A stretch of 64,000 bases of DNA from the NCBI RefSeq assembly GCF_023923205.1, contig NZ_CP099490.1, positions 2,356,001-2,420,000 on the forward strand. The letters run 5' to 3'. The notes beneath the pieces were generated by a model that made no database searches, was not told the DNA's origin, and worked only from the letters and a program-made list of their open reading frames with translations. The position numbers and the translations under genes were made by a program. The stretch is from Ornithinimicrobium cryptoxanthini. GTDB taxonomy: Bacteria; Actinomycetota; Actinomycetes; Actinomycetales; Dermatophilaceae. Of this stretch, positions 20,472 through 29,300 are shown piece after piece; the stretch's first letter is position 1; each line of letters begins with the position of its first letter.

Positions 20472-21254
20472 TCAGGCGAACTGCGCGAAGGTGTCGTAGC
20501 CGATCTTGAGGATGAACGCCACCAGCAGCACCACGAAGACGACGCGCACGAAGCCGCTCCCGCGGGCCACGGCCGTGCGTGCACCGAGGTAACCGCCGAG
20601 GATGTTGAAGATCCCCAGGAGCAGGCCGACCTTCCACATCACCGCGCCCATCGGGATGAAGACGCACAGCGCTGCCAGGTTGGTGGCCAGGTTGGCGATC
20701 TTGGCTTTGGCGCTCGCCTGCAAGAACCCGTAGCCCAGCAGTCCGACCAGCGCGAAGACCATGAAGGAGCCGGTCCCCGGACCCAGCGCCCCGTCATACA
20801 CCCCGATGGCGAAGCCGATCAGGCCGGCCACCACGTGGTGGGTGCGCCCGCTGAAGCGCAGCTGGGATAGCTGTCCCATGCTCGGCCTGGCCAACGTGTA
20901 GGCGCCCACGCCGACCAGCACCACCAGGATGATCGGGTTGAACAGGTCCTTGGGGATGTTGGCGCCGATGAAGGCTCCCCCGAGCGACCCTAGGAAGGCC
21001 AGCCCCGCCATCGGCAGGGCGGTCCGCAGGTCGGGGCGCACCCGGCGGAAGTAGGTGATGGAGCTCGTGGTCGTGCCGCAGATCGAGCCGAGCTTGTTGG
21101 TCGCCAGGATCTGGACCGGGCTGGCCCCCGGGAAGCCGACCAGCAGCGCGGGCAGCTGGATCAGCCCTCCGCCACCGACCACCGCATCGACCCAGCCAGC
21201 GGTGAAACCTGCCAGCGCCATGAGACCCAGGAGCCAGATCGAGGGGTCATCCAC
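20472..21254 (-). CDS. TauE/SafE family sulfite/organosulfur exporter-like permease
   Basis: A 260-residue polytopic membrane protein with about eight transmembrane segments in two repeats. The first repeat carries GWVDAVVGGGGLIQLPALLV and the second FAIGVYDGALGPGTGSFMVFAL, the paired Gly-rich signatures of the TauE/SafE (YfcA) family. Members are linked to export of sulfite, sulfoacetate or other anions, but specificity cannot be read here. It overlaps the preceding HAD gene by eight bases and forms a proS-HAD-TauE unit. It converges with the CapA-like gene with only six bases between the stop codons. Confidence 0.9.
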   Translation of the reverse strand: MDDPSIWLLGLMALAGFTAGWVDAVVGGGGLIQLPALLVGFPGASPVQILATNKLGSICGTTTSSITYFRRVRPDLRTALPMAGLAFLGSLGGAFIGANIPKDLFNPIILVVLVGVGAYTLARPSMGQLSQLRFSGRTHHVVAGLIGFAIGVYDGALGPGTGSFMVFALVGLLGYGFLQASAKAKIANLATNLAALCVFIPMGAVMWKVGLLLGIFNILGGYLGARTAVARGSGFVRVVFVVLLVAFILKIGYDTFAQFA

Positions 21255-21978
21255 CAGTCACCCCGGCGTTCCAGCCGTGCACGATGCCTGCGACCTCGGC
21301 CAGGGAGTGCGCTACCGCGTCCGGACGCACCTCGACCTCGACCTGTTGCTCCAGCGGAATGTCGCTGTGCGGCACCAGGATCGCGCGCATGCCCGCACGC
21401 TGCGGGCCGTGCACGTCCTCAAAGAGCCGGTCCCCCACATAGACGCAGCGCTCCGGAGCGGTCCCGACGGCGGCCGCGGCCGACAGGAACGCCTCGGGGT
21501 GCGGCTTGGTCCACGGGATCTCACTGCTGTAGACGTCGCCGTCGATCAGGTGCAGGACGCCGTCACGGTCGAACAGGGCCCGGTGATAGTCCCGGCTCCA
21601 GATCGTGTTGGACAGCACCCCGACGCGGATCCCCTGCTCACGCAGGCCCTGCCAGAGCGGCCGGACCTGCGGGTCGGTCAGGGTGAACGGCTCCCAGAAC
21701 CGCTCGTAGGCGCTGCGCGCGCGGTCGTATGCCGGGTGCTCGGCCCCGAGGCCCAGCTCCGTGAGCAGGTCCTCCAGCCGGGCGCTGCGGTGGGTGGTGC
21801 GCGAGTGGTCCCAGGCTGCCGACTCGGCCCGCAGGATCTGCTCGGCGACCTCGGTGATCTCCGCGGCGCTCCCGCCGAGCTCGGTGGCGAACGCGTGCCA
21901 CTGGCCCAGGTGGTCGACCGTGCGCCAGGGCGTCAGCGTCCCGCCCCAGTCAAACAGGACCGCCTGGACCGGGCGCAT
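21247..21978 (-). CDS. HAD superfamily hydrolase-like protein
   Basis: A 243-residue haloacid-dehalogenase-fold protein. Motif I reads LFDWGGTLT: the nucleophile Asp is present but the second Asp of the usual DxDxT is replaced by Gly, as in several non-phosphatase or unassigned HAD groups. VGVLSNTIWSRDYH gives the motif II Ser/Thr-Asn, TKPHPEAF the motif III Lys, and CVYVGDRLFEDVHG the motif IV Asp pair. The substrate is unknown. The ATG overlaps the proS stop by one base (TGATG), so it is translated with proS. Confidence 0.87.
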   Translation of the reverse strand: MRPVQAVLFDWGGTLTPWRTVDHLGQWHAFATELGGSAAEITEVAEQILRAESAAWDHSRTTHRSARLEDLLTELGLGAEHPAYDRARSAYERFWEPFTLTDPQVRPLWQGLREQGIRVGVLSNTIWSRDYHRALFDRDGVLHLIDGDVYSSEIPWTKPHPEAFLSAAAAVGTAPERCVYVGDRLFEDVHGPQRAGMRAILVPHSDIPLEQQVEVEVRPDAVAHSLAEVAGIVHGWNAGVTGG

Positions 21979-23756
21979 CAGCCTGCGGTGCCGGGGCGGA
22001 CCTCCGCCACGATCGCGGCAGCGGCCTCGCCGACCGGGACCTCCCGGCGCTCACCCGTCCGGCGGTCCTTGATCTCGATGGTGCCCTGCTGCAGCCCCTT
22101 GCCGACCACGACGATCGTCGGGACCCCGAGCAGCTCGGCGTCCTTGAACTTCACGCCCGGGGAGACCTTGGGGCGGTCGTCATAGAGCACCGTCAGGCCC
22201 TGTGCCTCGAGCTCCCCGACCAGGGTGTCCGCGGCGTCGAAGACCGACTGGTCCTTGCCGGTGGCGACCAGGTGCACGTCTGCGGGGCTGAGCTCACGCG
22301 GCCAGCAGAGCCCGATCTCGTCCAGCGTGCCCTCGGCGACCGCGGCCACGGCCCGGCTCACGCCGACGCCGTAGGAGCCCATCGTCACCGTCACCAGCTT
22401 GCCGTTGACGTCGAGGACCTGCAGACCCAGCGCCTCGGCATACATGCGGCCCAGCTGGAAGATGTGGCCCATCTCGATGCCGCGGGCCAGGGTCAGGGTG
22501 CCGTTGCCGTCGGGGCTCGGGTCGCCCTCCCGGATCTCGGCGGCGTGGATGACACCGTCGGCGGTGAAGTCGCGCCCGTGCACCAGGTCGAAGACGTGCT
22601 TGCCGGGCTCGTCGGCGCCGGTGATCCAGGCGCTGCCCTCACCGATGCTCGCGTCGAGCAGGTAGCGGATCCCGGAGGAGCGCTCCAGCCCCAGCACACC
22701 CGGGCCGATGTAGCCCTTGGCCAGCGTGGGGTGCGCGGCGAAGTCCTTGTCCTCGAAGGGGCCCGGCTCGGCGGGCGAGACCTGGGCCTCGAGCCGCTTG
22801 GCGTCGACCTCGCGGTCACCGGGCACGCCGATGGCCAGCGGCTCGCGCGTGCCGTCCGGGTGGCTGAGCATGACCAGCACGTTCTTGAGGGTGTCCGCGG
22901 CCGTCCACTCGCGGCCGTCCTCCCGCGGGTGGTTGGCGTTCGCGGAGGCCACGAGGGTCTCGATGGTCGGGGTGTCGGGGGTGTCGCGCACCTGGGCCGC
23001 GGGCACCGCCGAGGCGTCCACCGGCGCCGGCGTGGGCACCTCCACCGCCTCGACGTTGGCGGCATACTCCCCCGTCGTGCTGCGCACGAAGGTGTCCTCG
23101 CCGAAGGGGCTCACGGCCAGGAACTCCTCGCTGGCGGAACCGCCCATGGCACCGGAGTCGGCGTGCACGATGACGTAGTCGAAGCCGAGCCGGTCGAAGA
23201 TCTTGATGTAGGCCTCGCGGTGCCGCTGGTAGGCGGCCGCCAGACCCGCGTCGTCGACGTCGAAGGAGTAGGAGTCCTTCATGATGAACTCACGGCCACG
23301 CAGCAGCCCGGCGCGCGGACGTGACTCGTCGCGGTACTTCGTCTGGATCTGGTAGAGGCTGACCGGCAGGTCCTTATAGGAGGAGAACAGGTCCTTGACG
23401 GTGAGGGTGAACATCTCCTCGTGCGTGGGCCCGAGCAGCATGTCGACACCCTTGCGGTCCTGCAGCCGGAACAGGTTGGGGCCGTACTCCGTCCACCGGT
23501 TAGTTGCCTCGTAGGGCTCGCGCGGCAGCAGCGCCGGGAAGCTCAGCTCCTGAGCGCCGATAGCGTCCATCTCCTCGCGCACGATGGCCTCGACGTTGCG
23601 CAGCACGCGCAGGCCGAGCGGCAGCCAGGAGTAGATGCCCGGGGCCGCGCGACGGATGTAGCCCGCGCGGACCAGCAGCTTGTGGCTCGGCAGCTCAGCG
23701 TCCGCCGGGTCCTCGCGCAGGGTCCGCAGGAACAGGGTCGACATCCGCAGTGCCAC
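21978..23756 (-). CDS. proS: Prolyl-tRNA synthetase
   Basis: A 592-residue class II enzyme charging tRNA-Pro. Motif 2 is seen in [16 protein letters not shown] and [12 protein letters not shown]. There is a long YbaK-type editing insertion (about residues 230-390), as in bacterial-type ProS. Motif 3 is [17 protein letters not shown], followed by an anticodon-binding domain. The start is the GTG at 23756, which has GGAG six bases upstream and gives the conserved [22 protein letters not shown]-terminus; the open frame further upstream does not resemble ProS. Divergent from the esterase gene with an 80-bp space. Confidence 0.95.
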   Translation of the reverse strand: MALRMSTLFLRTLREDPADAELPSHKLLVRAGYIRRAAPGIYSWLPLGLRVLRNVEAIVREEMDAIGAQELSFPALLPREPYEATNRWTEYGPNLFRLQDRKGVDMLLGPTHEEMFTLTVKDLFSSYKDLPVSLYQIQTKYRDESRPRAGLLRGREFIMKDSYSFDVDDAGLAAAYQRHREAYIKIFDRLGFDYVIVHADSGAMGGSASEEFLAVSPFGEDTFVRSTTGEYAANVEAVEVPTPAPVDASAVPAAQVRDTPDTPTIETLVASANANHPREDGREWTAADTLKNVLVMLSHPDGTREPLAIGVPGDREVDAKRLEAQVSPAEPGPFEDKDFAAHPTLAKGYIGPGVLGLERSSGIRYLLDASIGEGSAWITGADEPGKHVFDLVHGRDFTADGVIHAAEIREGDPSPDGNGTLTLARGIEMGHIFQLGRMYAEALGLQVLDVNGKLVTVTMGSYGVGVSRAVAAVAEGTLDEIGLCWPRELSPADVHLVATGKDQSVFDAADTLVGELEAQGLTVLYDDRPKVSPGVKFKDAELLGVPTIVVVGKGLQQGTIEIKDRRTGERREVPVGEAAAAIVAEVRPGTAG

Positions 23757-23823
23757 GTGGGCTCCTTCGTCTTGGGGGTATGCCGACCGGCCGGCTGGGG
23801 CGGTCGGGCTCACCGACCGAGGA

Positions 23824-23829
23824 TAACCT
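23824..23829 (+). promoter_or_regulatory. Putative leaderless -10 box for the esterase gene
   Basis: TAACCT lies seven bases before a GTG at 23837 with no ribosome-binding site in between. This supports that GTG as the start of a leaderless message. The -35 region is not recognisable. Confidence 0.4.
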
Positions 23830-23836
23830 TTCGCAG

Positions 23837-24775
23837 GTGACCTCCTCAGCCATGCCGGGCCGGCTGCGGCGCTATCCCCGTCGTCGCCGCGTGGTCGGTG
23901 ACCTGCGCTACTGGCGTGACGTGGACCTGCCGGGGCTCCACCGGCGCAGCGACCTCTATGTCTGGCTCCCACCGGACTACGACCGGCAGGACACCCGCTA
24001 TCCCGTCGTCTATCTGCACGACGGCGCCAACCTGTTCGACCACAAGGTCGCCTTCGCCGGAGTCACCTGGTCGGCGGACCGGGCGCTGACCGCACTGCAC
24101 GAGCAGGGTCTTGACGTCATCGCTGTCGGCATCCCGTGCTCGCCGGACCGCCGCATTGAGGAGTACTCCCCCTATCGCCAGGAGGGTGTCGGCGGTGGCG
24201 ACGCGGACCGCTATGTTGCCTTCCTCGCGGACCACCTCAAGCCCTGGGTCGATGAGAGTCTGCGGACCAGGCCGGAGCGCGAGCACACGCTGGTCGCCGG
24301 CTCCTCGATGGGCGGCGTGGTCAGCATGCACGCCTGGGTCGCCCGCCCGGAGGTGTTCGGCGGGGTCGGCGCCTTCTCCACTGCGTTCTGGGTCCCGGGT
24401 GAGCCGCACCTGCGTGACATCGAGACCGCCCTGGCCACCCGGCATACGTCAGCTCGCTTCTATCTCGACGTGGGTGGCCGGGAGGAGCCGGACCACCCGC
24501 GACTGCAGGAGGAGTATGTCGGCGGCACCGAGCGCGTGGTCGCGGCGCTGCGCGCCAGTGGCACGCCGGTGCGCTATGTCTATGACTCCGCCGCCTATCA
24601 CTTCGAGTCGGCCTGGGCAGAGCGTCTCCCCTCCGCGCTGGCCTGGCTGCTGTCGGGGTATGCCGTGACCCGCCCGGACGACCAGGCGGCCGCCGAGCGT
24701 GGGCTCGGCCCGGCGGTCCGTCGGGCGGTGCAGCGCCTGGGGCGCCGGATCGCGCGCGGTCAGACGCCCAGGTAG
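23837..24775 (+). CDS. Putative esterase (alpha/beta hydrolase, esterase D/enterochelin-esterase-like)
   Basis: A 312-residue cytosolic alpha/beta hydrolase. The [16 protein letters not shown] strand-turn is typical of the PF00756 esterase family. The nucleophile elbow is [14 protein letters not shown] (Ser near 157), an acidic residue is expected around [13 protein letters not shown], and the catalytic His is probably in [10 protein letters not shown] near the end. The start is uncertain: the GTG at 23837 is favoured by the promoter spacing, with an ATG five codons later (23852) as alternative. Its 3' end overlaps the convergent livF gene by 16 bases. The substrate is unknown. Confidence 0.85.
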   Translation: MTSSAMPGRLRRYPRRRRVVGDLRYWRDVDLPGLHRRSDLYVWLPPDYDRQDTRYPVVYLHDGANLFDHKVAFAGVTWSADRALTALHEQGLDVIAVGIPCSPDRRIEEYSPYRQEGVGGGDADRYVAFLADHLKPWVDESLRTRPEREHTLVAGSSMGGVVSMHAWVARPEVFGGVGAFSTAFWVPGEPHLRDIETALATRHTSARFYLDVGGREEPDHPRLQEEYVGGTERVVAALRASGTPVRYVYDSAAYHFESAWAERLPSALAWLLSGYAVTRPDDQAAAERGLGPAVRRAVQRLGRRIARGQTPR

Positions 24776-25509
24776 GCCTGCACGACGCGGTCGTCCGCGA
24801 GCAGCTCCGCCGCCGGTCCCTGGTGGGCGATCTCGCCGCTGGCCAGGACGTAGCCGTGGTCGGCCGCCCTCAGCGCGCGCCGGGCGTTCTGCTCGATGAG
24901 CACGACGGTCGTGCCCGAGGCGCGGATCTCCTGGATCACCGAGAAGACCTCGTCCACGATCTTGGGGGCCAGTCCCATCGAGGGCTCGTCCAGCAGGATC
25001 AGGCGCGGGCGGGCCACCAGCGCCCGCCCGATCGCCAGCATCTGCTGCTCGCCACCGGAGAGTGCGCCGGCCGGCAGCTCACGACGCTCCGCGAGCACCG
25101 GGAAACGGTCATAGACCTCGCTGATCGCCGCCGAGTCGCCGGTGTGCCACCCGCCGAGCTGGAGGTTCTCATGGATCGTCAGGGTCCCCAGCACCTGCCG
25201 CCCCTCCGGCACCTGGACCAGGCCCTGGGCGACGAGCTTGTGGGCGGGCCAGCGGGTGATGTCCTGGCCCTCAAAAAGGATGGTGCCCGAGCGGGGTCGG
25301 ATGATCCCCGAGACCGCGTTGATGACCGACGACTTCCCGGCGCCGTTGGCTCCGACCAGGGTGATCAGCGAGCCGGGCTGTGCGTCGAAGGAGACGCCCC
25401 GCACCGCCTCGACCCGGCCGTAGGTGACGACGAGATCCTGCACGGACAGCATCGGCTCACCCCGGTCGGGCTGTGTCGTGGTGGGTGCCTGCGCCTGGGG
25501 CTCGCTCAC
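24760..25509 (-). CDS. livF: Branched-chain amino-acid-type ABC transporter ATPase LivF
   Basis: A 249-residue ATP-binding subunit of a HAAT-family importer. Walker A GANGAGKS is near residue 50, the ABC signature LSGGEQQMLAIGRAL near 150, Walker B LILLDEPSMGLAP next, and the C-terminal [10 protein letters not shown] is characteristic of LivF. It overlaps the upstream livMG fusion gene by four bases. It is the last gene of the operon oxidase-livK-livH-livMG-livF. Its stop lies inside the 3' end of the convergent esterase gene. Confidence 0.93.
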   Translation of the reverse strand: MSEPQAQAPTTTQPDRGEPMLSVQDLVVTYGRVEAVRGVSFDAQPGSLITLVGANGAGKSSVINAVSGIIRPRSGTILFEGQDITRWPAHKLVAQGLVQVPEGRQVLGTLTIHENLQLGGWHTGDSAAISEVYDRFPVLAERRELPAGALSGGEQQMLAIGRALVARPRLILLDEPSMGLAPKIVDEVFSVIQEIRASGTTVVLIEQNARRALRAADHGYVLASGEIAHQGPAAELLADDRVVQAYLGV

Positions 25510-27182
25510 GTTGCGTCCTCCGACTCGGAGCTGCCGAGATAGGCCTCGACGACAGCTGGGTTGTTGGCGATCTCCTCCGGGGTGCCGGTCGCGATGACCT
25601 CGCCGAAGTTGAGCACGACGATGCGGCTGCAGGTCTTCATGACCATGCCGACGTTGTGCTCGATCAGCAGGATCGTCAGGCCGTCCTGGGCCAGGGATCC
25701 GATCAGGTCCGAGAGGGCGTCAGCCTCGACGTGGTTCATGCCAGCCGCCGGCTCGTCGAGGATGAGCAGGGAGGGGTCGGAGGCCAGCGCGCGGGCAATC
25801 TCCAGCCGTCGCTGGTCGCCGTAGGACAGCGCGGAGGCCCGGGTGGTCTGCTTGTCCTCGAGCCCGACCCGCTCAAGGCAGCGCAAGGCGTGCAACGCCA
25901 GGCGCTGCTCGTCCTGTCGGGCCGACGGCAGCCACAGCAGCCGTCTGAGGAAGGTGGGGCGCCCGACCAGGTGGCCGCCGACCATGACGTTCTCCAGGGC
26001 AGAAAGCTGGCCGAAGAGCTTGGACTGCTGGAAGGTCCGGCTGACTCCGGCGGCCGCGACCTTGTGCACCGCTGCCGTCCCGGGATGGAGCCCGAGCACC
26101 TCTGCCGTGCCCGACGTCGGCCTGGACAACCCGCTGATCATGTTGACCAGGGTGGTCTTGCCGGCCCCGTTGGGACCGATCAGGCCGAGCACCTCCCCGC
26201 CCGTGATGTGCAGGTCGATGTCCTTGTTGGCGTGCACGCCGCCGTAGTCCTTGCCCAGCCCCACCAGGTTCACCACGGACTCGCCGTGGGCTGGGTGGGC
26301 CCGCCTGGACAGAGCGTTCGCGCCCTGCGCCCCGTCCACCGCGACGCGCTGTGGGCGCCGGGGCAGCAGGCTGGCCAGGCCGCCGGGCAGGAAGAGGATG
26401 ACCAGCAGCATCAGCAGGCCGGCCAGGAACGGGCGGATCCAGCCCGCCTCGATGCCGATGGCGCGCTGCACCTCGGGGATCATCTCCAGGAACACGCTGC
26501 CCAGCAGGGGGCCGATGAAGTTGGTCGAGCCACCGACGACCGCCGTGACCAGGCCGTCAATGGCCTTGGCGAAGCCGAAGTCCTCGGGCGCGATGAGTCG
26601 GACATAGAAGGCCCACAGCACGCCATACAGGCCGGCGATCGCACCAGCTGCGATGAAGGCCGACAGTCGGTGGCGCCCCACGTCGATGCCCATGGCGCGG
26701 GCGGCCAGCTCGTCCTCCCGGATGGCTGCCAGCGCGCGGCCGTAGCCGGACGCGCCCTGCCGCCAGAACCAGTAGGCGACCAGGGCCAGGATCGCCCATG
26801 CCATCCACGGTTCGAGCACCTTGGGCACGGACATGCCCTGGGCGCCCCCCGTCCACTCCATGTTGATGATCAGGATGCGCACGGCCTCCGCGAAGGCCAG
26901 CGTCGCGATGGCGAGGAACACGCCCCGCAGCCGCATCGTCGGCAGACCCAGCACGATCGCCGTCACGGCACCGACCGCCATGCCGATCACGATCGCGATC
27001 AGCAGGGCCGGCAGGTCACCGACGGAGTCCGGGTCCGGAGCCAGGGCCGCGGCGGTGAAGCCGGCGAGGGAGGCGAAGCCGGCCTGACCCAGGCTCAGCT
27101 GCCCCGCCACCAGCACGGCATAGAAGGAGTAGGCAAAGATCGCGCTCAGCGCGATAAAGACGAAGGTCGACTCGGTGAACAT
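25506..27182 (-). CDS. Fused LivM permease - LivG ATPase of a HAAT ABC importer
   Basis: A 558-residue fusion. Residues 1 to about 300 form a LivM-type permease (SLGQAGFASLAGFTAAAL, LRLRGVFLAIATLAFAEA-type segments, NFIGPLLGSVFLEMIPEVQ). A short linker with RRPQRVAVDGAQ leads into a complete LivG ATPase: Walker A GPNGAGKTT near 337, signature LSYGDQRRLEIARAL near 450, Walker B LLILDEPAAGMN, and the C-terminal VVEAYLGSS. Fusion of LivM and LivG occurs in some actinobacteria. The ATG at 27182 is chosen because GAGG lies eight bases upstream and it follows the livH stop by one base. Confidence 0.93.
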   Translation of the reverse strand: MFTESTFVFIALSAIFAYSFYAVLVAGQLSLGQAGFASLAGFTAAALAPDPDSVGDLPALLIAIVIGMAVGAVTAIVLGLPTMRLRGVFLAIATLAFAEAVRILIINMEWTGGAQGMSVPKVLEPWMAWAILALVAYWFWRQGASGYGRALAAIREDELAARAMGIDVGRHRLSAFIAAGAIAGLYGVLWAFYVRLIAPEDFGFAKAIDGLVTAVVGGSTNFIGPLLGSVFLEMIPEVQRAIGIEAGWIRPFLAGLLMLLVILFLPGGLASLLPRRPQRVAVDGAQGANALSRRAHPAHGESVVNLVGLGKDYGGVHANKDIDLHITGGEVLGLIGPNGAGKTTLVNMISGLSRPTSGTAEVLGLHPGTAAVHKVAAAGVSRTFQQSKLFGQLSALENVMVGGHLVGRPTFLRRLLWLPSARQDEQRLALHALRCLERVGLEDKQTTRASALSYGDQRRLEIARALASDPSLLILDEPAAGMNHVEADALSDLIGSLAQDGLTILLIEHNVGMVMKTCSRIVVLNFGEVIATGTPEEIANNPAVVEAYLGSSESEDAT

Positions 27183-27183
27183 C

Positions 27184-28059
27184 TCAGACCTCACGCACCT
27201 TGCGCGCGCCGAACAGTCCCTGGGGGCGGACCAGCAGGATCAGGAAGAGCAGACCGAAAGCGATCACGTCGCGCCAGGACGACCCGACATACTGCACCGC
27301 AAACACCTCGGCCAGGCCGAGCAGCAGGCCGCCGACCAACGCGCCGGGCAGCGAGCCCATGCCGCCGACGATGATGACCGCCAGACCCTTGAGCTCGATG
27401 GCGCTGCCCATGCCGAGCTGGGCGCTGTTGACGTTCATCGCAAACAGCGCACCGGCGACGGCACCGAGGGCGGACGAGATCGCGAAGGTGATCACCGTCA
27501 CCCGGTCCACGTTGATCCCCAGGACGCGCGCCGCGGTCGGGTTCTCCGCGATGGCTCGCATCCCGCGGCCGAGGCGGGAGCGGGCCACCAGGAGGCTGAG
27601 CGCCACCATCAGCACGATCGAGATGACCAGGATGGCCACCTGAAGCAGCGTCATCTGCGCCCCGAACACCTCAAAGGTCGTGCTCGGGAAGGAGTCGACC
27701 GGGAAGCGGCGGGTGTTGGGTCCGTAGCGCCACTGCAGCAGCGCGATGAACATCCCCGCCAGGGCGATCGATGAGATCAACCCCGCGAAGGTGGCATCGG
27801 GTCTGTTCTTCAGTGGTCGGAAGGCGACCCGTTCGATCACCACGCCTAACAACCCGCCGACCACGAAGATGATCGGCAGGGTGAGCCAGATCGACAGGCC
27901 GGCGACCTCCACCAGCTCGATCCCGACGAAGGCGGCCACCGCAAACACCGCGGGGTGGGCCAGGTTCAACCGGTCCAGCACTCCGAAGACCAGCGTGAAG
28001 CCGATCGCGAAGAGCGCATAGATGGAGCCGATGAACAGTCCGTTGAGCAGTTGTTGCAT
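27184..28059 (-). CDS. livH: Branched-chain amino-acid-type ABC transporter permease LivH
   Basis: A 291-residue membrane permease with about eight transmembrane segments, beginning MQQLLNGLFIGSIYALFAIGFTLVFGVLDRLNLAH, the canonical LivH start. The coupling-helix region NPTAARVLGINVDRV and the IIVGGMGSLPGALVGGLLLG segment are typical. It pairs with the LivM half of the downstream fusion to make the translocation pore. GGAGG lies about 11 bases before the ATG. It follows the binding-protein gene by 44 bases. Confidence 0.93.
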   Translation of the reverse strand: MQQLLNGLFIGSIYALFAIGFTLVFGVLDRLNLAHPAVFAVAAFVGIELVEVAGLSIWLTLPIIFVVGGLLGVVIERVAFRPLKNRPDATFAGLISSIALAGMFIALLQWRYGPNTRRFPVDSFPSTTFEVFGAQMTLLQVAILVISIVLMVALSLLVARSRLGRGMRAIAENPTAARVLGINVDRVTVITFAISSALGAVAGALFAMNVNSAQLGMGSAIELKGLAVIIVGGMGSLPGALVGGLLLGLAEVFAVQYVGSSWRDVIAFGLLFLILLVRPQGLFGARKVREV

Positions 28060-28103
28060 GGGTGTCCGCCTCCGTCAGGGGTCAGTAGGTGGAGCGGCGT
28101 GGA

Positions 28104-29285
28104 TCAGGGCAGGACGGTGAACTTGCCGTCCTTGACGACCTGGACGACCGCGTCGTGCTCGGCGTCCCGATCGGCGTTGATGCTGATCGGGCCGAGCACG
28201 GTGGGCAGGTCGGTGATGTTGCCCAGGCCGGCCTTGATCGCCTCGCGGCTGCCGTCGCACCCTTCGCGCACGGCATGGTCGATGATCGTCATCGCGGCAT
28301 AGGCCTGAGCGGCGAACTGGTCGGGCCCGGACCCGAACTTCTCCTCGTAGGAGGAGAGGAAGTCGGCGTTCTCCGGGTTGTCCGAGGCGGAGTTCCAGGC
28401 AGCACCCACCACGACACCCTCTGCCGCGTCACCGGCGTCGGCCATCAGCTGGGGGTTGTTGAAGCCGTTGCCGCCGATGATGGGCATGTCGAGACCCAGC
28501 TCGCGGGCCTGGGTGACGAGCGGGATCGCGGCCTCGATGAGCCCGGAGACGAAGATCGCGTCCGGGTTGGCTGCCTTGGCCTCGGTCAGCAGGGCGCGGA
28601 AGTCGGTGTCGGCCTTGGAGAAGGTCAGCGTGTCAGCCACGGTGATGCCCTCCTCCTCGAGCGAGGAGGCCATGACGTCATAGCCGGACTCGGTGAACGC
28701 GTCGTCGTTGGAATACATGACGATGACGTTCTCCAGCCCGTAGGTCTCCACCGCCTTGGCGACGGTCTGCGGGATGACCTGACCCTCGGTGAGGGAGTCG
28801 CGGAAGATCCAGTCACCCTGCGCGGTGATGCCTGCCGCGGTGTTGGAGATGGCCAGCACCGGCACGCTCTCCTCCTGGGCGATCGGCTGGGCCTGGAAGG
28901 CGGTGTTGGACAGCGTCGGGCCGATGATCAGGCTGGTGCCGTCACCAGCGAAGGTCTCGAAGACGCTGATGGCCTGCTTGGGGTCGGTCTGGTCGTCCTC
29001 GACGGTCAGGGCATAGGTGACCCCGTCCTTCTCGTTGAGGTGCTCCGCCGCCAGCTCGAGACCGTTCTTCTGGGACTCACCGTAGGACGCCGCGGCGCCC
29101 GTGAGCGACACGGCTGCCCCGATGGGGATCTCTGCCTCGATCACGCAGGTGTCGCCCGAGCCCTCACCGGCGAGCGCGCCGCCGCCCTCGCCGTCGGTGT
29201 CACCGCCGTCGTCGGAGCCGCAGGCGGTCAGGGTCAGGGCCAGAGCACCGGCGACAGCGGTCATCTTGAACAGGTTGTTGCGCAT
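28104..29285 (-). CDS. livK: HAAT-family ABC transporter substrate-binding lipoprotein (LivK-like)
   Basis: A 393-residue lipoprotein with signal TAVAGALALTLTAC (lipidated Cys about 22) and a Gly/Asp-rich linker. It has the periplasmic-binding-protein type I fold used for branched-chain amino acids, amides and other small acids: IPIGAAVSLTGAAASYGESQKNG, LIIGPTLSNTAFQAQPIAQ and VIVMYSNDDAFTESGYD segments are visible. A strong GGAGG precedes the ATG. The gene lies 15 bases after the alpha-hydroxy-acid oxidase gene. The ligand may therefore be something other than leucine, for example a hydroxy acid, but that is inference. Confidence 0.9.
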   Translation of the reverse strand: MRNNLFKMTAVAGALALTLTACGSDDGGDTDGEGGGALAGEGSGDTCVIEAEIPIGAAVSLTGAAASYGESQKNGLELAAEHLNEKDGVTYALTVEDDQTDPKQAISVFETFAGDGTSLIIGPTLSNTAFQAQPIAQEESVPVLAISNTAAGITAQGDWIFRDSLTEGQVIPQTVAKAVETYGLENVIVMYSNDDAFTESGYDVMASSLEEEGITVADTLTFSKADTDFRALLTEAKAANPDAIFVSGLIEAAIPLVTQARELGLDMPIIGGNGFNNPQLMADAGDAAEGVVVGAAWNSASDNPENADFLSSYEEKFGSGPDQFAAQAYAAMTIIDHAVREGCDGSREAIKAGLGNITDLPTVLGPISINADRDAEHDAVVQVVKDGKFTVLP

Positions 29286-29300
29286 GTTTTCCTCCAGGGG

